From Palaemon carinicauda (taxonomy: Eukaryota > Arthropoda > Malacostraca > Decapoda > Palaemonidae): a stretch of 64,000 bases of DNA. The DNA lies in the NCBI RefSeq assembly GCF_036898095.1, contig NC_090728.1, positions 94,396,781 through 94,460,780 of the forward strand, written 5' to 3'. The translations under genes and the position numbers were made by a program. Under the pieces are notes generated by a model, which saw nothing but the letters and a program-made list of their open reading frames with translations, was not told where the DNA came from and searched no databases. This document shows positions 1 to 9,406 of this stretch, piece after piece (positions within the stretch are counted from its first letter, which is position 1; each line of letters starts with the position of its first letter).

Positions 1-1119
1 ACTGAACGTGCATTTGTCGAAATGTACGACCAGGCCGTTCTCCTGTAGGCATTTGAGGACGGTGGGGACGTGCCTCCGGTGTTCCTCCTTGGTTTTCGAG
101 AATATCAGGATGTCGTTGACGTAGCAGACGCAGAAAGGTAGGTCACCCAGAATGCTATCCATTAGTCGTTGGAAGGTCGCCCCGGAGTTGCGTAGACCGA
201 AGGTTGAGTATGCGAAGGTGTAGGATCCAAACGGCGTTACAATGGCGGTTTTCGGGATGTCTTCTGGAAATACGGGGACCTGGAAGTAAGACTTGAGGAG
301 GTCCATCTTGGTAAAATACTTCGCGCCGTGCAACGAGTTCGTTAGGTCCTGCATGTTGGGCAGCGGGTAGTGATCGGGCGTTGTGATGAGGTTGAGGCGC
401 CTGTATTCGCTGCAAGGTCTCCAGGACCTGTCCGGCTTTTTTACCATGTGTAGGGGCGATGCCCAGGGGCTCGATGCCTTCTTACAGATACCCATGCGTT
501 CCATGTCCTCGAAGGCGTGTTTGGCATCCTTCAGTTTCTGGGGCGGGAGACGGCGGAATTTGGCGTGAGTAGGAGGTCCTGTCGTTGTGATGTGGTGGTA
601 GATCCCGTGCTTGGACGGGGAACCTGGCGAGTGTCGGAACTCGGGCTTGAAAACCTCGAGAAATTCTCGTAGGAAGTCGGCGTAGGGGTGCATCGTTACG
701 GCGGACATGGATATTGTTGCAGGGCCGTATTCTAGGGCGCGGGACTGGCAGGTTCCCGCGTCGATGAGACGTTTGTTAGCGACATCGAAGAGGAGTCCGT
801 GGTGGGCGAGGAAATCCGCACCGAGGAGGGGGCGATTGACGTCAGCGATGGCGAAGGGCCAAGAATACGAACGGCCCATGATAGATATCTTGAGGGTCCT
901 AATCCCATAGCACCGTATGGGAGATCCGTTGGCAGCGATGAGTGATGGAGCGTTTTTGTCGGGACCACGGTCTAGGTCGGACTTGGATGGTGGGAACGTT
1001 GACTGCATTGCGCCGGTGTCTACCATGAGTCTACGGTTGGAAATGGTATCGAGGATATAGAAACCATTCTTGTTTTGGTTAACTGCGGCTGCGATGGTGG
1101 CAGGTGGATGCTTCTGGCG
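1..1119 (-). pseudogene. Gypsy pol fragment: protease and reverse transcriptase (edge-truncated, altered active site)
   Basis: The frame is open from the gag stop to the window edge. The aspartic protease shows VDTGA at about 1009-1023 and a later LLGADFLAHHGLL segment. The RT fingers and palm follow: SPWASPLHMVKKPDRSWRPC, then YFTKMDLLKSYFQVPV, then FGLRNSGATFQRLMD. The catalytic box at 109-126 reads CYVNDI, where the family has YVDD: the first Asp codon GAC is AAC. That substitution should abolish polymerisation, because both Asp residues bind catalytic magnesium. On the plus strand the change is C to T at a CpG. It is called a pseudogene for this reason, although the frame itself is uninterrupted. 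Confidence 0.8.
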
Positions 1120-1965
1120 TCATCTTCTAGGGAAACTGCATGGTGCTCTACATTTCTTGGCGTCGCTGCCGAACTGTTGGTGGTAGAAGCACCATGCTGG
1201 GTTAGTCCAAGGGTTCGATCGTGTTGGTTGCGACGGTTTCTTTCTTGATAGAACGTTGATCTCGTCGTCCTCAGGGGCCGTTGCCGAGGAGTCTATGGAA
1301 GAGCAGCTGCTGAAGGAGGAGAACGAAGGCGGTGCTGACGATGATGCTCCGAGGCGAGATGCTTTGGAGGCCTTGTGGAGCTTCTGAGCCTTCGACAGGA
1401 GTTCGTTCATCGGGAGCGTGTCGGCGTCTGTCAATTGGGCCCTTACGTCCTGTGGTAGGCGTCGAAGAAAGATCTCGCGAGATAAGCTAATCTCACGTCG
1501 TCGGCCATTGCTGTCTGTTTCGGGGAGCATAAGCAGGCCGGATAACTCGTCCCACGCCTCGACAGGAGAGGTGTCACCCATGGGCTTGCCGGCGAGGTCC
1601 AGGACTTTCTGTGCCCTTGCTGAGACGGAGAGGGAGTAGATACCGATGAGTTTCGTTCTCAGGTCGTCATATGAAACTTGGCCGGCCTGGGCGTCGAGCC
1701 ATGGGGAAATCTTGTCGAATACCTCTTCAGGTATGGAGGTGAGAACGATGTCAGCCTTGGCGCAGGAGTCGCTGAGTCTAGCGACGCGGAAGAGTACGTC
1801 TGCTCTCAGGAACCAGGAAGCGGTGTTGTGTTGAGAAAAGGGTAGCAGTTTGACTTTGGGCGTGGAGGCGAGGCCGTTGGGTGCGATGGGCGTGTTGCTT
1901 CCTGCATCGTGGCCAGACGACGAGTCAGCGAAGAGGTGAGAAGTTGATATGTCGGTTAAGCTCAT
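1120..1965 (-). CDS. Gypsy gag-like polyprotein (nucleocapsid end visible)
   Basis: This is a 281-residue reading frame starting at the first ATG after the leader. The middle resembles the arthropod Gypsy gag core: a conserved tryptophan segment near residue 50, then a helical region with LRRLPQDVRAQLTDAD near residues 170-185. A serine-rich stretch follows. The C-terminus is a Cys/His knuckle, CFYHQQFGSDAKKCRAPC, typical of one arthropod Gypsy lineage. The frame ends in TGA at 1120-1122, and the pol frame continues in exactly the same register. The stop may be a real gag terminator that allows read-through, or a nonsense mutation of CGA at a CpG. It should act in a cytoplasmic particle that packages element RNA. 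Confidence 0.75.
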   Translation of the reverse strand: MSLTDISTSHLFADSSSGHDAGSNTPIAPNGLASTPKVKLLPFSQHNTASWFLRADVLFRVARLSDSCAKADIVLTSIPEEVFDKISPWLDAQAGQVSYDDLRTKLIGIYSLSVSARAQKVLDLAGKPMGDTSPVEAWDELSGLLMLPETDSNGRRREISLSREIFLRRLPQDVRAQLTDADTLPMNELLSKAQKLHKASKASRLGASSSAPPSFSSFSSCSSIDSSATAPEDDEINVLSRKKPSQPTRSNPWTNPAWCFYHQQFGSDAKKCRAPCSFPRR

Positions 1966-2098
1966 CCTACTGCCTTACATGCACCGAAGTGTGGGAGAAC
2001 CAAAGGCAGGCTCACGCCTAAGGTAACGGAGTATAGAGAAGGTAGCACGGCCGTAATAAGTCCGTTAATGGCAAAGCCAAAACCGTTGATGCTACTTT

Positions 2099-2115
2099 CA
2101 ACTCCGGGGTCACCA
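2099..2115 (-). other. Primer-binding site of the Gypsy element
   Basis: Two bases after the LTR end, the minus strand reads TGGTGACCCCGGAGTTG. It starts with TGG, the complement of a tRNA 3' CCA end, as expected for a minus-strand primer site. The tRNA was not identified. Confidence 0.6.
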
Positions 2116-2117
2116 GT

Positions 2118-2577
<460 letters not shown>

Positions 2578-2589
2578 AACACAGGCTAT

Positions 2590-3036
2590 ATATCTACTTA
2601 GTGAGATCGATGATACTATATGGTCATGAGTCATGGCATGACAATGAAACAATCTCCATTAGAGTTAATAGATTTGAGAACAAAGCCCTCAGAAGAATAT
2701 TGGGAGTTAAATGGCAGGACAGGATTAGAAATGAAACTATAAGAGAGATTACTTGAGTGCCATATGTGGATGAGATCATGATGAGGGGTACATGGAGATG
2801 GTTTGGGCATGCTCTTCGCGCTCTCCAAGAGAGATTAGTTCACCAAACTTTCAACTGGGCTCCACGAGGCACTAGAAGAGTTGGAAGACCCAGACCTACA
2901 TGGCTTAGGACTATAAAGCGTGAAGTAGGAGATGATGAATGGAGAAGTATTGAATTGATAGCTCAAGACAGAGACGACTGGCGAAATCTAACCGAGGCCC
3001 TTTACGTCAATAAGCGTAGGAAATGATGATGATATA
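2590..3036 (+). pseudogene. Non-LTR retrotransposon (LINE) 3' fragment: C-terminus of reverse transcriptase
   Basis: The frame encodes the conserved C-terminal tail seen in many RTE-type arthropod LINE proteins: [20 protein letters not shown], then WRWFGHALR, then RPRPTWLRTIKRE, ending in AQDRDDWRNL. An in-frame TGA at 2754-2756 splits it. The catalytic RT palm is absent, so this is a 5'-truncated copy, the usual product of target-primed reverse transcription. It ends in a short GAT-rich tail at about 3024-3036. The assignment to the RTE group is from motif resemblance only. Confidence 0.75.
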
Positions 3037-3272
3037 TCTAATTAATAATGAACTGGGTTTAGCAGGCCTATGGTTGTTAGATTTAACCCCTCCCCCCCAC
3101 CACAAGTTACTTTTAGATTCCCTATTGTCTTGCTTTTAACAGGGGAAGGAAGGGAAGACGATGGAATAACGAACTAAGAAATTTTGCGGGTATAAACTGG
3201 CATGAAAAGACCATAAACAGTGTAAAAAACATTTTTGAGGCCTTTTACCTATAGTGGACTAACGGCTGATGG

Positions 3273-3355
<83 letters not shown>

Positions 3356-3475
3356 GAAATTCCATTACATAAAAGAAACTTAATTGTAGGAACTCAGGAC
3401 TTGGGCAAGCAGACGTTGCTACCAGATGTACGATGTTTTGCAAGACGCCAAAATAGCATAATTTTAAACGCTAGT

Positions 3476-3562
<87 letters not shown>

Positions 3563-3770
3563 CGTAAACTGAATAACTATGACCAAAACTTAGAAGTTAT
3601 CTAATTTAGCGAGTTATTCGCCAACATAAAAACTCACCAAATTTTCCTCCGACAATGAGGTAACTCTACCGATTTGCCTATTATTTTTATATGTTCCTAA
3701 TTCTCTTTTCATAATGGTTTAACATTTTCAAAATAGTTCGTAGGACGAGTGAGAACGTATTTCTAATATT

Positions 3771-3801
<31 letters not shown>

Positions 3802-3901
3802 AAGAAGAAGAAGAAGAAGAAGAAGAAGAATTCTTAAGAGATTTACAAGGAAGATGAACGTTACTGTCCAGGAATAAACGGAAATGAAATATGACGAGAA
3901 T

Positions 3902-3960
<59 letters not shown>
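3037..3960. other. Non-coding stretch with three microsatellites
   Basis: No gene is visible. It contains (AT)n at 3274-3352 and again at 3479-3560, (AAG)n at 3772-3830, and the start of a (CT)n tract at about 3904. The sequence between them is AT-rich and unrecognised. Confidence 0.8.
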
Positions 3961-3966
<6 letters not shown>

Positions 3967-4109
3967 CCGGCCATTAGAATAAGATAGAATTTTCCATAAA
4001 TGGAGTGAAAACGAACGAAGAATTAAGGAATGAAAACTTCGGAAAAGAACAAATTCGTCTTCAGCGTTAAATTTCTCCCGTTTTCCTTCGGAGACACTTT
4101 GAAGATGCC

Positions 4110-4184
<75 letters not shown>

Positions 4185-4461
4185 AATCAACAGAGAATCC
4201 ACAAGATAAAGATATACCGAAAGGAATTAAAAAAACAATAACAAAAGGCAAGATTTATTCATAGTTTTCTTTCTGGGCGAATCGTAACATTATTATCAGC
4301 TAAGACTCTTCTGAGCCAAATCTCACCCTCTGAAGACATTCTGGAAGCGTTCTTATTTCATCTTCGTTCATTCCCAGAATGTAATGTTCGCCTTCCATAT
4401 GAATTTCCTTTGTATTCGTGTTAACAATTATGGAAATAATCGAAAGATTAAGGAATTCCAA

Positions 4462-4493
<32 letters not shown>

Positions 4494-4636
4494 CCGGCCA
4501 TTAGAATAAGATAGAATTTTCCATAAATGGAGTGAAAACGAACGAAGAATTAAGGAATGAAAACTTCGGAAAAGAACAAATTCGTCTTCAGCGTTAAATT
4601 TCTCCCGTTTTCCTTCGGAGACACTTTGAAGATGCC

Positions 4637-4734
<98 letters not shown>

Positions 4735-5009
4735 GGAATTCCTTAATCTTTCGATTATTTCCATAATTGTTAACACGAATACAAAGGAAATTCATATGGA
4801 AGGCGAACATTACATTCTGGGAATGAACGAAGATGAAATAAGAACGCTTCCAGAATGTCTTCAGAGGGTGAGATTTGGCTCAGAAGAGTCTTAACTGATA
4901 ATAATGTTACGATTCGCCCAGAAAGAAAACTATGAATAAATCTTGCCTTTTGTTATTGTTTTTTTAATTCCTTTCGGTATATCTTTATCTTGTGGATTCT
5001 CTGTTGATT

Positions 5010-5103
<94 letters not shown>
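3961..5103. repeat. Composite repeat: 150-bp direct repeat plus 281-bp inverted repeat joined by GA/CT tracts
   Basis: Segment A (about 3961-4110) recurs in direct orientation at 4490-4640. Segment B (4181-4461) recurs as its reverse complement at 4733-5013. Both B arms are 281 bp, and one mismatch was seen (4300 versus 4894). (GA)n tracts at 4111-4180 and 4641-4732 and (CT)n tracts at 4462-4489 and 5014-5103 lie between the segments, so the complementarity continues through the simple repeats. Even the phase slip in the outer GA tract (about 4143) has a mirror partner in the outer CT tract (about 5056). The structure could fold into a long hairpin with A as the loop. Confidence 0.9.
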
Positions 5104-5105
<2 letters not shown>

Positions 5106-5162
5106 GAAGACATTTGGACTCCAGTTGAAGCCAAAAAAAGAATTTGTTGTATTCTAATGGCT

Positions 5163-5246
<84 letters not shown>
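5104..5246. repeat. (CT)n microsatellite
   Basis: After about 55 bp of unique sequence, a CT tract runs from about 5162 to 5246 with two CC phase slips. The leucine/serine 'proteins' it encodes are artefacts of the repeat. Confidence 0.9.
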
Positions 5247-5247
<1 letters not shown>

Positions 5248-5392
5248 AACTTGCCTTTTTTTTTTAAATAATGCTGTATTCAGGGAAGGTTTCGGTAATC
5301 ATAAATATGGCTTCCCAAGTTTTCAAAGCATTTTGAGCGAATTTCGAAACGGAGGCAATGAAGAAAGCTGTAAGAAATCTCCTTAACGGAGG

Positions 5393-5704
5393 ATGGCAAT
5401 GGCGATCACATCCTGCAACGGAACTCTGGTGGGCCTGGCAAGGGACATTGTAGGCGGCGAAGCAGCGGAGAAGGATGAGGTTCTCCGTTTGGTCGACCGA
5501 CATGTCCTTTGGTCGAAGATGGCCTTGCTCTTGGGCAGAGCTGCCTATGGCACAGGTGCCGTCGGAGCATTTTTCTTTTTCAAGTACCAGTGTGGAAGAA
5601 AGGGAAAAGGAGGAGAGACTGTAAGAGATGAAGAGCTTTTGCAGAATCTTCTCAAAGAAAATCGGAGAAACTACCCAGGTAGATGGGGAATTTCTTCCAG
5701 CTGA
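5393..5704 (+). CDS. Hypothetical protein, 5' exon candidate of the tandem-repeat locus
   Basis: This is a 103-residue frame with no recognised family. Residues about 43-62 (MALLLGRAAYGTGAVGAFFF) are hydrophobic and could be a single membrane segment, followed by a basic stretch KYQCGRKGKGG. It overlaps the next repeat-coding frame in a different register. A GTAAGAG donor-like site at 5621 lies exactly on a codon boundary, and an acceptor-like CTACCCAG ends at 5678. Removing these 58 bases would place the repeat frame (VDGEFLPAEG...) in phase. The intron is short and unproven; a frameshift or two unrelated frames are alternatives. Confidence 0.35.
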   Translation: MAMAITSCNGTLVGLARDIVGGEAAEKDEVLRLVDRHVLWSKMALLLGRAAYGTGAVGAFFFFKYQCGRKGKGGETVRDEELLQNLLKENRRNYPGRWGISSS

Positions 5705-6389
5705 AGGAATGTTCAAGGAAGAGCTGGAAGATGGTGAATTTCTTCCAGCTGAAGGAATGTTCCAAGAAGAGCTGGAAGATGGTGAATTTCTTCTAGCTGA
5801 AGGAGTGTTCCAAGATGCAGTGGAAGATGAAATCGATATTCCAGCTGAAGGAATGTTCCAAGAAGAGCTGGAAGATGGTGAATTTCTTCCAGCAGAAGGA
5901 GTGTTCCAAGAAGAGCTGGAAGATGGTGAATTTCTTCCAGCTGAAAGAATGTTCCAAGAAGAGCTGGAAGATGGTGAATTTCTTCCAGCTGAAGGAGTGT
6001 TCCAAGATGCAGTGGAAGATGAAATCGATCTTCCAGCTGAAGGAATGTTCCAAGAAGAGCTGGAAGATGGTGAATTTCTTCCAGCAGAAGGAGTGTTCCA
6101 AGAAGAGCTGGAAGATGGTGAATTTCTTCCATCTGTAGAAACTTTCCAGGATGAACTGGAGGATGAAATCGATCTTCCTGCTGGAGAAGAGGTCCAGGAT
6201 GAACTGGAAGATGAAATCAATCTTCCTGTGGAAGAACAAGAAAAAGAGCCGGGTCTTCCTCAAAGAGGAGAAGAGGAGGATGTAGAAGAAGAGAAGGAGG
6301 AGAAAGAGGAAAAAGAAAAAGTTCCTACTCTTGAAGAACATCGGTCTAAAGACGATTCAAAGACAGAGAAAAGTGATAAAAAGCTCTAA
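5628..6389 (+). CDS. Acidic 16-residue tandem-repeat protein (hypothetical)
   Basis: This is a 253-residue frame dominated by about eleven copies of a 16-residue unit of the type EGMFQEELEDGEFLPA. Two variants alternate: EELEDGEFLPA and DAVEDEIDLPA. After residue about 185 the repeats decay into a Glu/Lys-rich tail (EEEKEEKEEKEK), ending at a TAA at 6387-6389. The product would be very acidic and of low complexity. Every unit is an exact multiple of three bases, so frames on both strands stay open, and openness alone is weak evidence. No function is assigned. Confidence 0.4.
   Translation: MKSFCRIFSKKIGETTQVDGEFLPAEGMFKEELEDGEFLPAEGMFQEELEDGEFLLAEGVFQDAVEDEIDIPAEGMFQEELEDGEFLPAEGVFQEELEDGEFLPAERMFQEELEDGEFLPAEGVFQDAVEDEIDLPAEGMFQEELEDGEFLPAEGVFQEELEDGEFLPSVETFQDELEDEIDLPAGEEVQDELEDEINLPVEEQEKEPGLPQRGEEEDVEEEKEEKEEKEKVPTLEEHRSKDDSKTEKSDKKL
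5679..6180. repeat. 48-bp tandem repeat array with higher-order structure
   Basis: There are about ten to eleven 48-bp units. The unit types follow a higher-order pattern: the 'GATGCAGTGGAAGATGAAAT' variant appears at about 5815 and again at about 6007, four units (192 bp) apart, and the intervening unit types match. This suggests duplication of a four-unit block by unequal exchange. Confidence 0.85.
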
Positions 6390-6487
6390 AATAAAAAGAG
6401 GAGAAAAAGAAAGCTCTCAAAGGAAGAGACCAGTAATGCTGAAGTTCTAAGGAAGAGACCAGTAATGGTGAAGTCACTAAGGAAGAG

Positions 6488-7174
6488 ATGAATAACAGAG
6501 AGGTGTCAAAGAAAGAGAAGAATAATAAAAAGCTCTCAAAGAGAGAGAGGAGGAAAAGAGAGCTCTCAAAGGCAGAAAGAAGAAATAGAAATCTCTCAAA
6601 GGAGCGGAGCAACAATGAAGAGCTCTCAGAGGAAGAGGAGAGATTTGGTTCTGAGGACATCCTGGAGGTCAAAGAGCATCTAGTACTAGAAGGATGGCAC
6701 CTCAAAATAGAGGCCAAAGACCATCTAATACGAGAAGGGTGGCACCTCGAAATAGAGGTCAAAGAACATCTAATACGAGAAGGGTGGCACCTCAAAATAG
6801 AATTCAAAGGACATCTAATACTAGAAGGATGGCACCTCAAAATAGAGGTCAAAGAACATATAATACGAGAAGGGTGGCACCTCAAAATAGAGATCAAAGA
6901 ACATCTAATACGAGAAGGGTGGCACCTCAAAATAGAGGTCAAAGAACATCTAATACGAGAAGGGTGGCACCTCAAAATAGAGGTCAAAGAACATCTAATA
7001 CGAGAAGGATGGCACCTCAAAATAAAGGTAAAAAAACATCTAATACGAGAAGGGTGGCACCTCAAAATAGAGGTCAAAGAACATCTAATACGAGAAGGAT
7101 GGCACCTCAAAATAGAGGTCAAAGAGCATCTAATGCTAGAAGGATGGCACCTCAAAATAGAGATCAAAGAGTAG
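6488..7174 (+). CDS. Hypothetical frame entering the 45-bp array
   Basis: This is a 228-residue frame. The first 55 residues are Lys/Glu/Arg-rich with a decayed 12-residue period (KLSKRERRKRELSKAERR), resembling the tail of the preceding frame. It then enters the array as a 15-residue unit EVKEHLIREGWHLKI. It stops at a TAG created by a GTAGCT unit variant. Continuity with the non-repeat sequence upstream argues that this register is the ancestral one, but its stops inside the array argue against the whole array being translated this way. Confidence 0.3.
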   Translation: MNNREVSKKEKNNKKLSKRERRKRELSKAERRNRNLSKERSNNEELSEEEERFGSEDILEVKEHLVLEGWHLKIEAKDHLIREGWHLEIEVKEHLIREGWHLKIEFKGHLILEGWHLKIEVKEHIIREGWHLKIEIKEHLIREGWHLKIEVKEHLIREGWHLKIEVKEHLIREGWHLKIKVKKHLIREGWHLKIEVKEHLIREGWHLKIEVKEHLMLEGWHLKIEIKE

Positions 7175-8895
7175 CTAATGCTAGAAGGATGGCACCTCAA
7201 AATAAAGGTCAAAGAGCATCTATTACGAGAAGGGTGGCACCTCAAAATAGAGGTCAAAGAACATCTAATACGAGAAGGGTAGCACCTCAAAATACAGGTC
7301 AAAGAACATCTAATACGAGAAGGGTGGCACCTCAAAATAGAGGTCAAAGAACATCTAATACGAGAAGGGTGGCACCTCAAAATAGAGGTCAAAGAACTTC
7401 TAATACTAGAAGGATGGCACCCCAAAATAGAGGTCAAAGAACATCTAATACGAGAAGGATGGCACCTCAAAATAGAGGTCAAAGAACATCTAATACGAAA
7501 AGGGTGGCACCTCAAAATAGAGGTCAAAGAGCATCTAATACGAGAAGGGTGGCACCTCAAAATAGAGGTCAAAGAGCATCTAATGCTATAAGGATGGCAC
7601 CTCAAAATAGAGGTCAAAGAGCATCTAATGCTAGAAGGATGGCACCTCAAAATAGAGGTCAAAGAATAGCTAATGCTGTAAGGATGGCACCTCAAAATAG
7701 AGGTCAAAGAGCATCTAATGCTAGAAGGGTGGCACCTCAAAATAGAGGTCAAAGAGCATCTAATGCTATAAGGATGGCACCTCAAAATAGAGGTCAAAGA
7801 GCATCTAATGCTAGAAGGATGGCACCTCAAAATAGAGGTCAAAGAGTAGCTAATGCTAGAAGGATGGCACCTCAAAATAGAGGTCAAAGAGCATCTAATG
7901 CTAGAAGGGTGGCACCTCAAAATAGAGGTCAAAGAACATCTAATACGAGAAGGGTGGCACCTCAAAATAGAGGTCAAAGAACATCTAATACGAGAAGGAT
8001 GGCACCTCAAAATAGAGGTCAAAGAACATCTAAAACGAGAAGGGTGGCACCTCAAAATAGAGGTCAAAGAACATCTAATACGAGAAGGGTGGCACCTCAA
8101 AATAGAGGTCAAAGAACATCTAATACGAGAAGGGTGGCACCTCAAAATAGAGGTCAAAGAACATCTAATACGAGAAGGGTGGCCCCTCAAAATAGAGGTC
8201 AAAGAATATCTAATACTAGAAGGCTGGCACCTCAAAATAGAGGTCAAAGAACATCTTATACGAGAAGGATGGCACCTCAAAATAGAGGTCAAAGAACTTC
8301 TAATACGAGAAGGGTGGCACATCAAAATAGAGGTCAAAGAGCATCTAATGCTATAAGGATGGCACCTCAAAATAGAGGTCAAAGAACATCTAATGCTAGA
8401 AAGATGGCACCTCAAAATAGAGGTCAAAGAGCATCTAATACGAGAAGGGTGGCACCTCAAAATAGAGGTCAAAGAGCATCTAATGCTAGAAGGATGGCGC
8501 CTCAAACTAGAGGTCAAAGAGCATCTATTGTTAGAAGGATGGCACTTCAAACTAGAGGTCAAAGAGCATCTAATGCTAGAAGGATGGCACCTCAAACTAG
8601 AAGTCAAAGAGCATCTAATGCTAGAAGGATGGCACCTCAAACTAGAAGTCAAAGAGCATCTAATGCTAGAAGGATGGCACCTCAAAATAGAGGTCAAAGA
8701 GTAGCTAATGCTAGAAGGATGGCACCTCAAAATAGAGGTCAAAGAGCATCTAATGCTAGAAGGATGACACCTCAAAATAGAGGTCAAAGAGCATCTAATG
8801 CTAGAAGGATGACACCTCAAAATAGAGGTCAAAGAGCATCTAATGCTAGAAGGATGACACCTCAAAATAGAGGTCAAAGAACATCTAATGCTAGA
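6665..8895. repeat. 45-bp minisatellite, about 50 units
   Basis: The unit contains GGTGGCACCTCAAAATAGAG and GTCAAAGAACATCTAATACG. Two main variants, ACATCTAATACGAGA and GCATCTAATGCTAGA, occur in alternating blocks (the first mainly about 6720-7100, 7220-7540 and 7920-8330; the second mainly about 7120-7215, 7565-7910 and 8340-8890). Rarer GTAGCTAATG units sit inside the second type. The array ends abruptly against a truncated DIRS recombinase. Confidence 0.95.
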
Positions 8896-8970
8896 CCTTT
8901 AGGCATTCCACTGGGCAGAGGGATGCTTCTTCCCTCAGAGGGCAGATTCTCCAGGGACCCCATCTCTTAG
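6694..8970 (+). CDS. Basic 15-residue tandem-repeat open frame (hypothetical)
   Basis: This 758-residue frame is open across essentially the entire 45-bp array. The unit is MAPQNRGQRTSNTRR, with A/T alternation (ASNAR versus TSNTR). It is strongly basic and low in complexity. It runs out of the array at about 8895 into an adjacent DIRS fragment and stops at 8970. The opposite strand is equally open (843 residues), so the length reflects a period divisible by three. It cannot be called a real gene without transcript evidence. Confidence 0.25.
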   Translation: MAPQNRGQRPSNTRRVAPRNRGQRTSNTRRVAPQNRIQRTSNTRRMAPQNRGQRTYNTRRVAPQNRDQRTSNTRRVAPQNRGQRTSNTRRVAPQNRGQRTSNTRRMAPQNKGKKTSNTRRVAPQNRGQRTSNTRRMAPQNRGQRASNARRMAPQNRDQRVANARRMAPQNKGQRASITRRVAPQNRGQRTSNTRRVAPQNTGQRTSNTRRVAPQNRGQRTSNTRRVAPQNRGQRTSNTRRMAPQNRGQRTSNTRRMAPQNRGQRTSNTKRVAPQNRGQRASNTRRVAPQNRGQRASNAIRMAPQNRGQRASNARRMAPQNRGQRIANAVRMAPQNRGQRASNARRVAPQNRGQRASNAIRMAPQNRGQRASNARRMAPQNRGQRVANARRMAPQNRGQRASNARRVAPQNRGQRTSNTRRVAPQNRGQRTSNTRRMAPQNRGQRTSKTRRVAPQNRGQRTSNTRRVAPQNRGQRTSNTRRVAPQNRGQRTSNTRRVAPQNRGQRISNTRRLAPQNRGQRTSYTRRMAPQNRGQRTSNTRRVAHQNRGQRASNAIRMAPQNRGQRTSNARKMAPQNRGQRASNTRRVAPQNRGQRASNARRMAPQTRGQRASIVRRMALQTRGQRASNARRMAPQTRSQRASNARRMAPQTRSQRASNARRMAPQNRGQRVANARRMAPQNRGQRASNARRMTPQNRGQRASNARRMTPQNRGQRASNARRMTPQNRGQRTSNARPLGIPLGRGMLLPSEGRFSRDPIS

Positions 8971-9406
8971 TGGGCAGCTCGTTCTTGGCGAGAAACGCCG
9001 GGTCGGTCAGTTCTCCGTTGCCTGTGAACTGAATGTGGCCATCATCCCTCGAGAGGGCCACTATTTCGCTAACTCTGGCTCCCGAGGCTAGTGCAAATAA
9101 GAATATCACCTTTTAAGTTAAGTCTTTCAGCGAGCAATCCTCATTGTTCAGGGTTGATGCTAGTGAAGAACCTTATCCAAAGACCATGAAATGAGCTTAG
9201 GAGGAGCTGTGGGCTAAAGTTTAGCGCAGGCTTTAGGAATCTTGTTGAAGATCTCATTGGAAAAGTCTACCTGGAAGGCGTAAAGCATTGGTCTGGCTAG
9301 GGCAGATTAACATGTAGTAATCGTATTGGCTGCTAAACCTTGTTCATGAAGATGGATGAAGAAGGACAAACAGAAATCTGTCACATTGCGGAACCCTTGA
9401 AGGTGG
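8896..9406 (-). pseudogene. DIRS A1 tyrosine recombinase fragment
   Basis: Minus-strand pieces match the recombinase of copy A2: DFCLSFFIHLHEQGLAAN at about 9400-9340, then FLFALASGARVSEIVALS (with the first catalytic Arg) at about 9108-9050, then RWGPWRICPL and CPVECLKV at the array junction. The part carrying the HxxR motif and the nucleophilic Tyr is absent. Stops and shifts occur at about 9120-9300. It cannot be functional. Confidence 0.8.

Noticed and set aside
3763..5267. Leu/Ser-rich and Arg/Glu-rich frames
   Set aside because: Translations of (CT)n, (GA)n and (AAG)n tracts.
6346..8877. 843-codon open frame on the minus strand
   Set aside because: It is the reverse reading of the 45-bp array. 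Any unit divisible by three without a stop stays open, so length is not evidence.
6665..8895. CRISPR-like regular repeat
   Set aside because: The 45-bp units are contiguous without unique spacers and the genome is eukaryotic.
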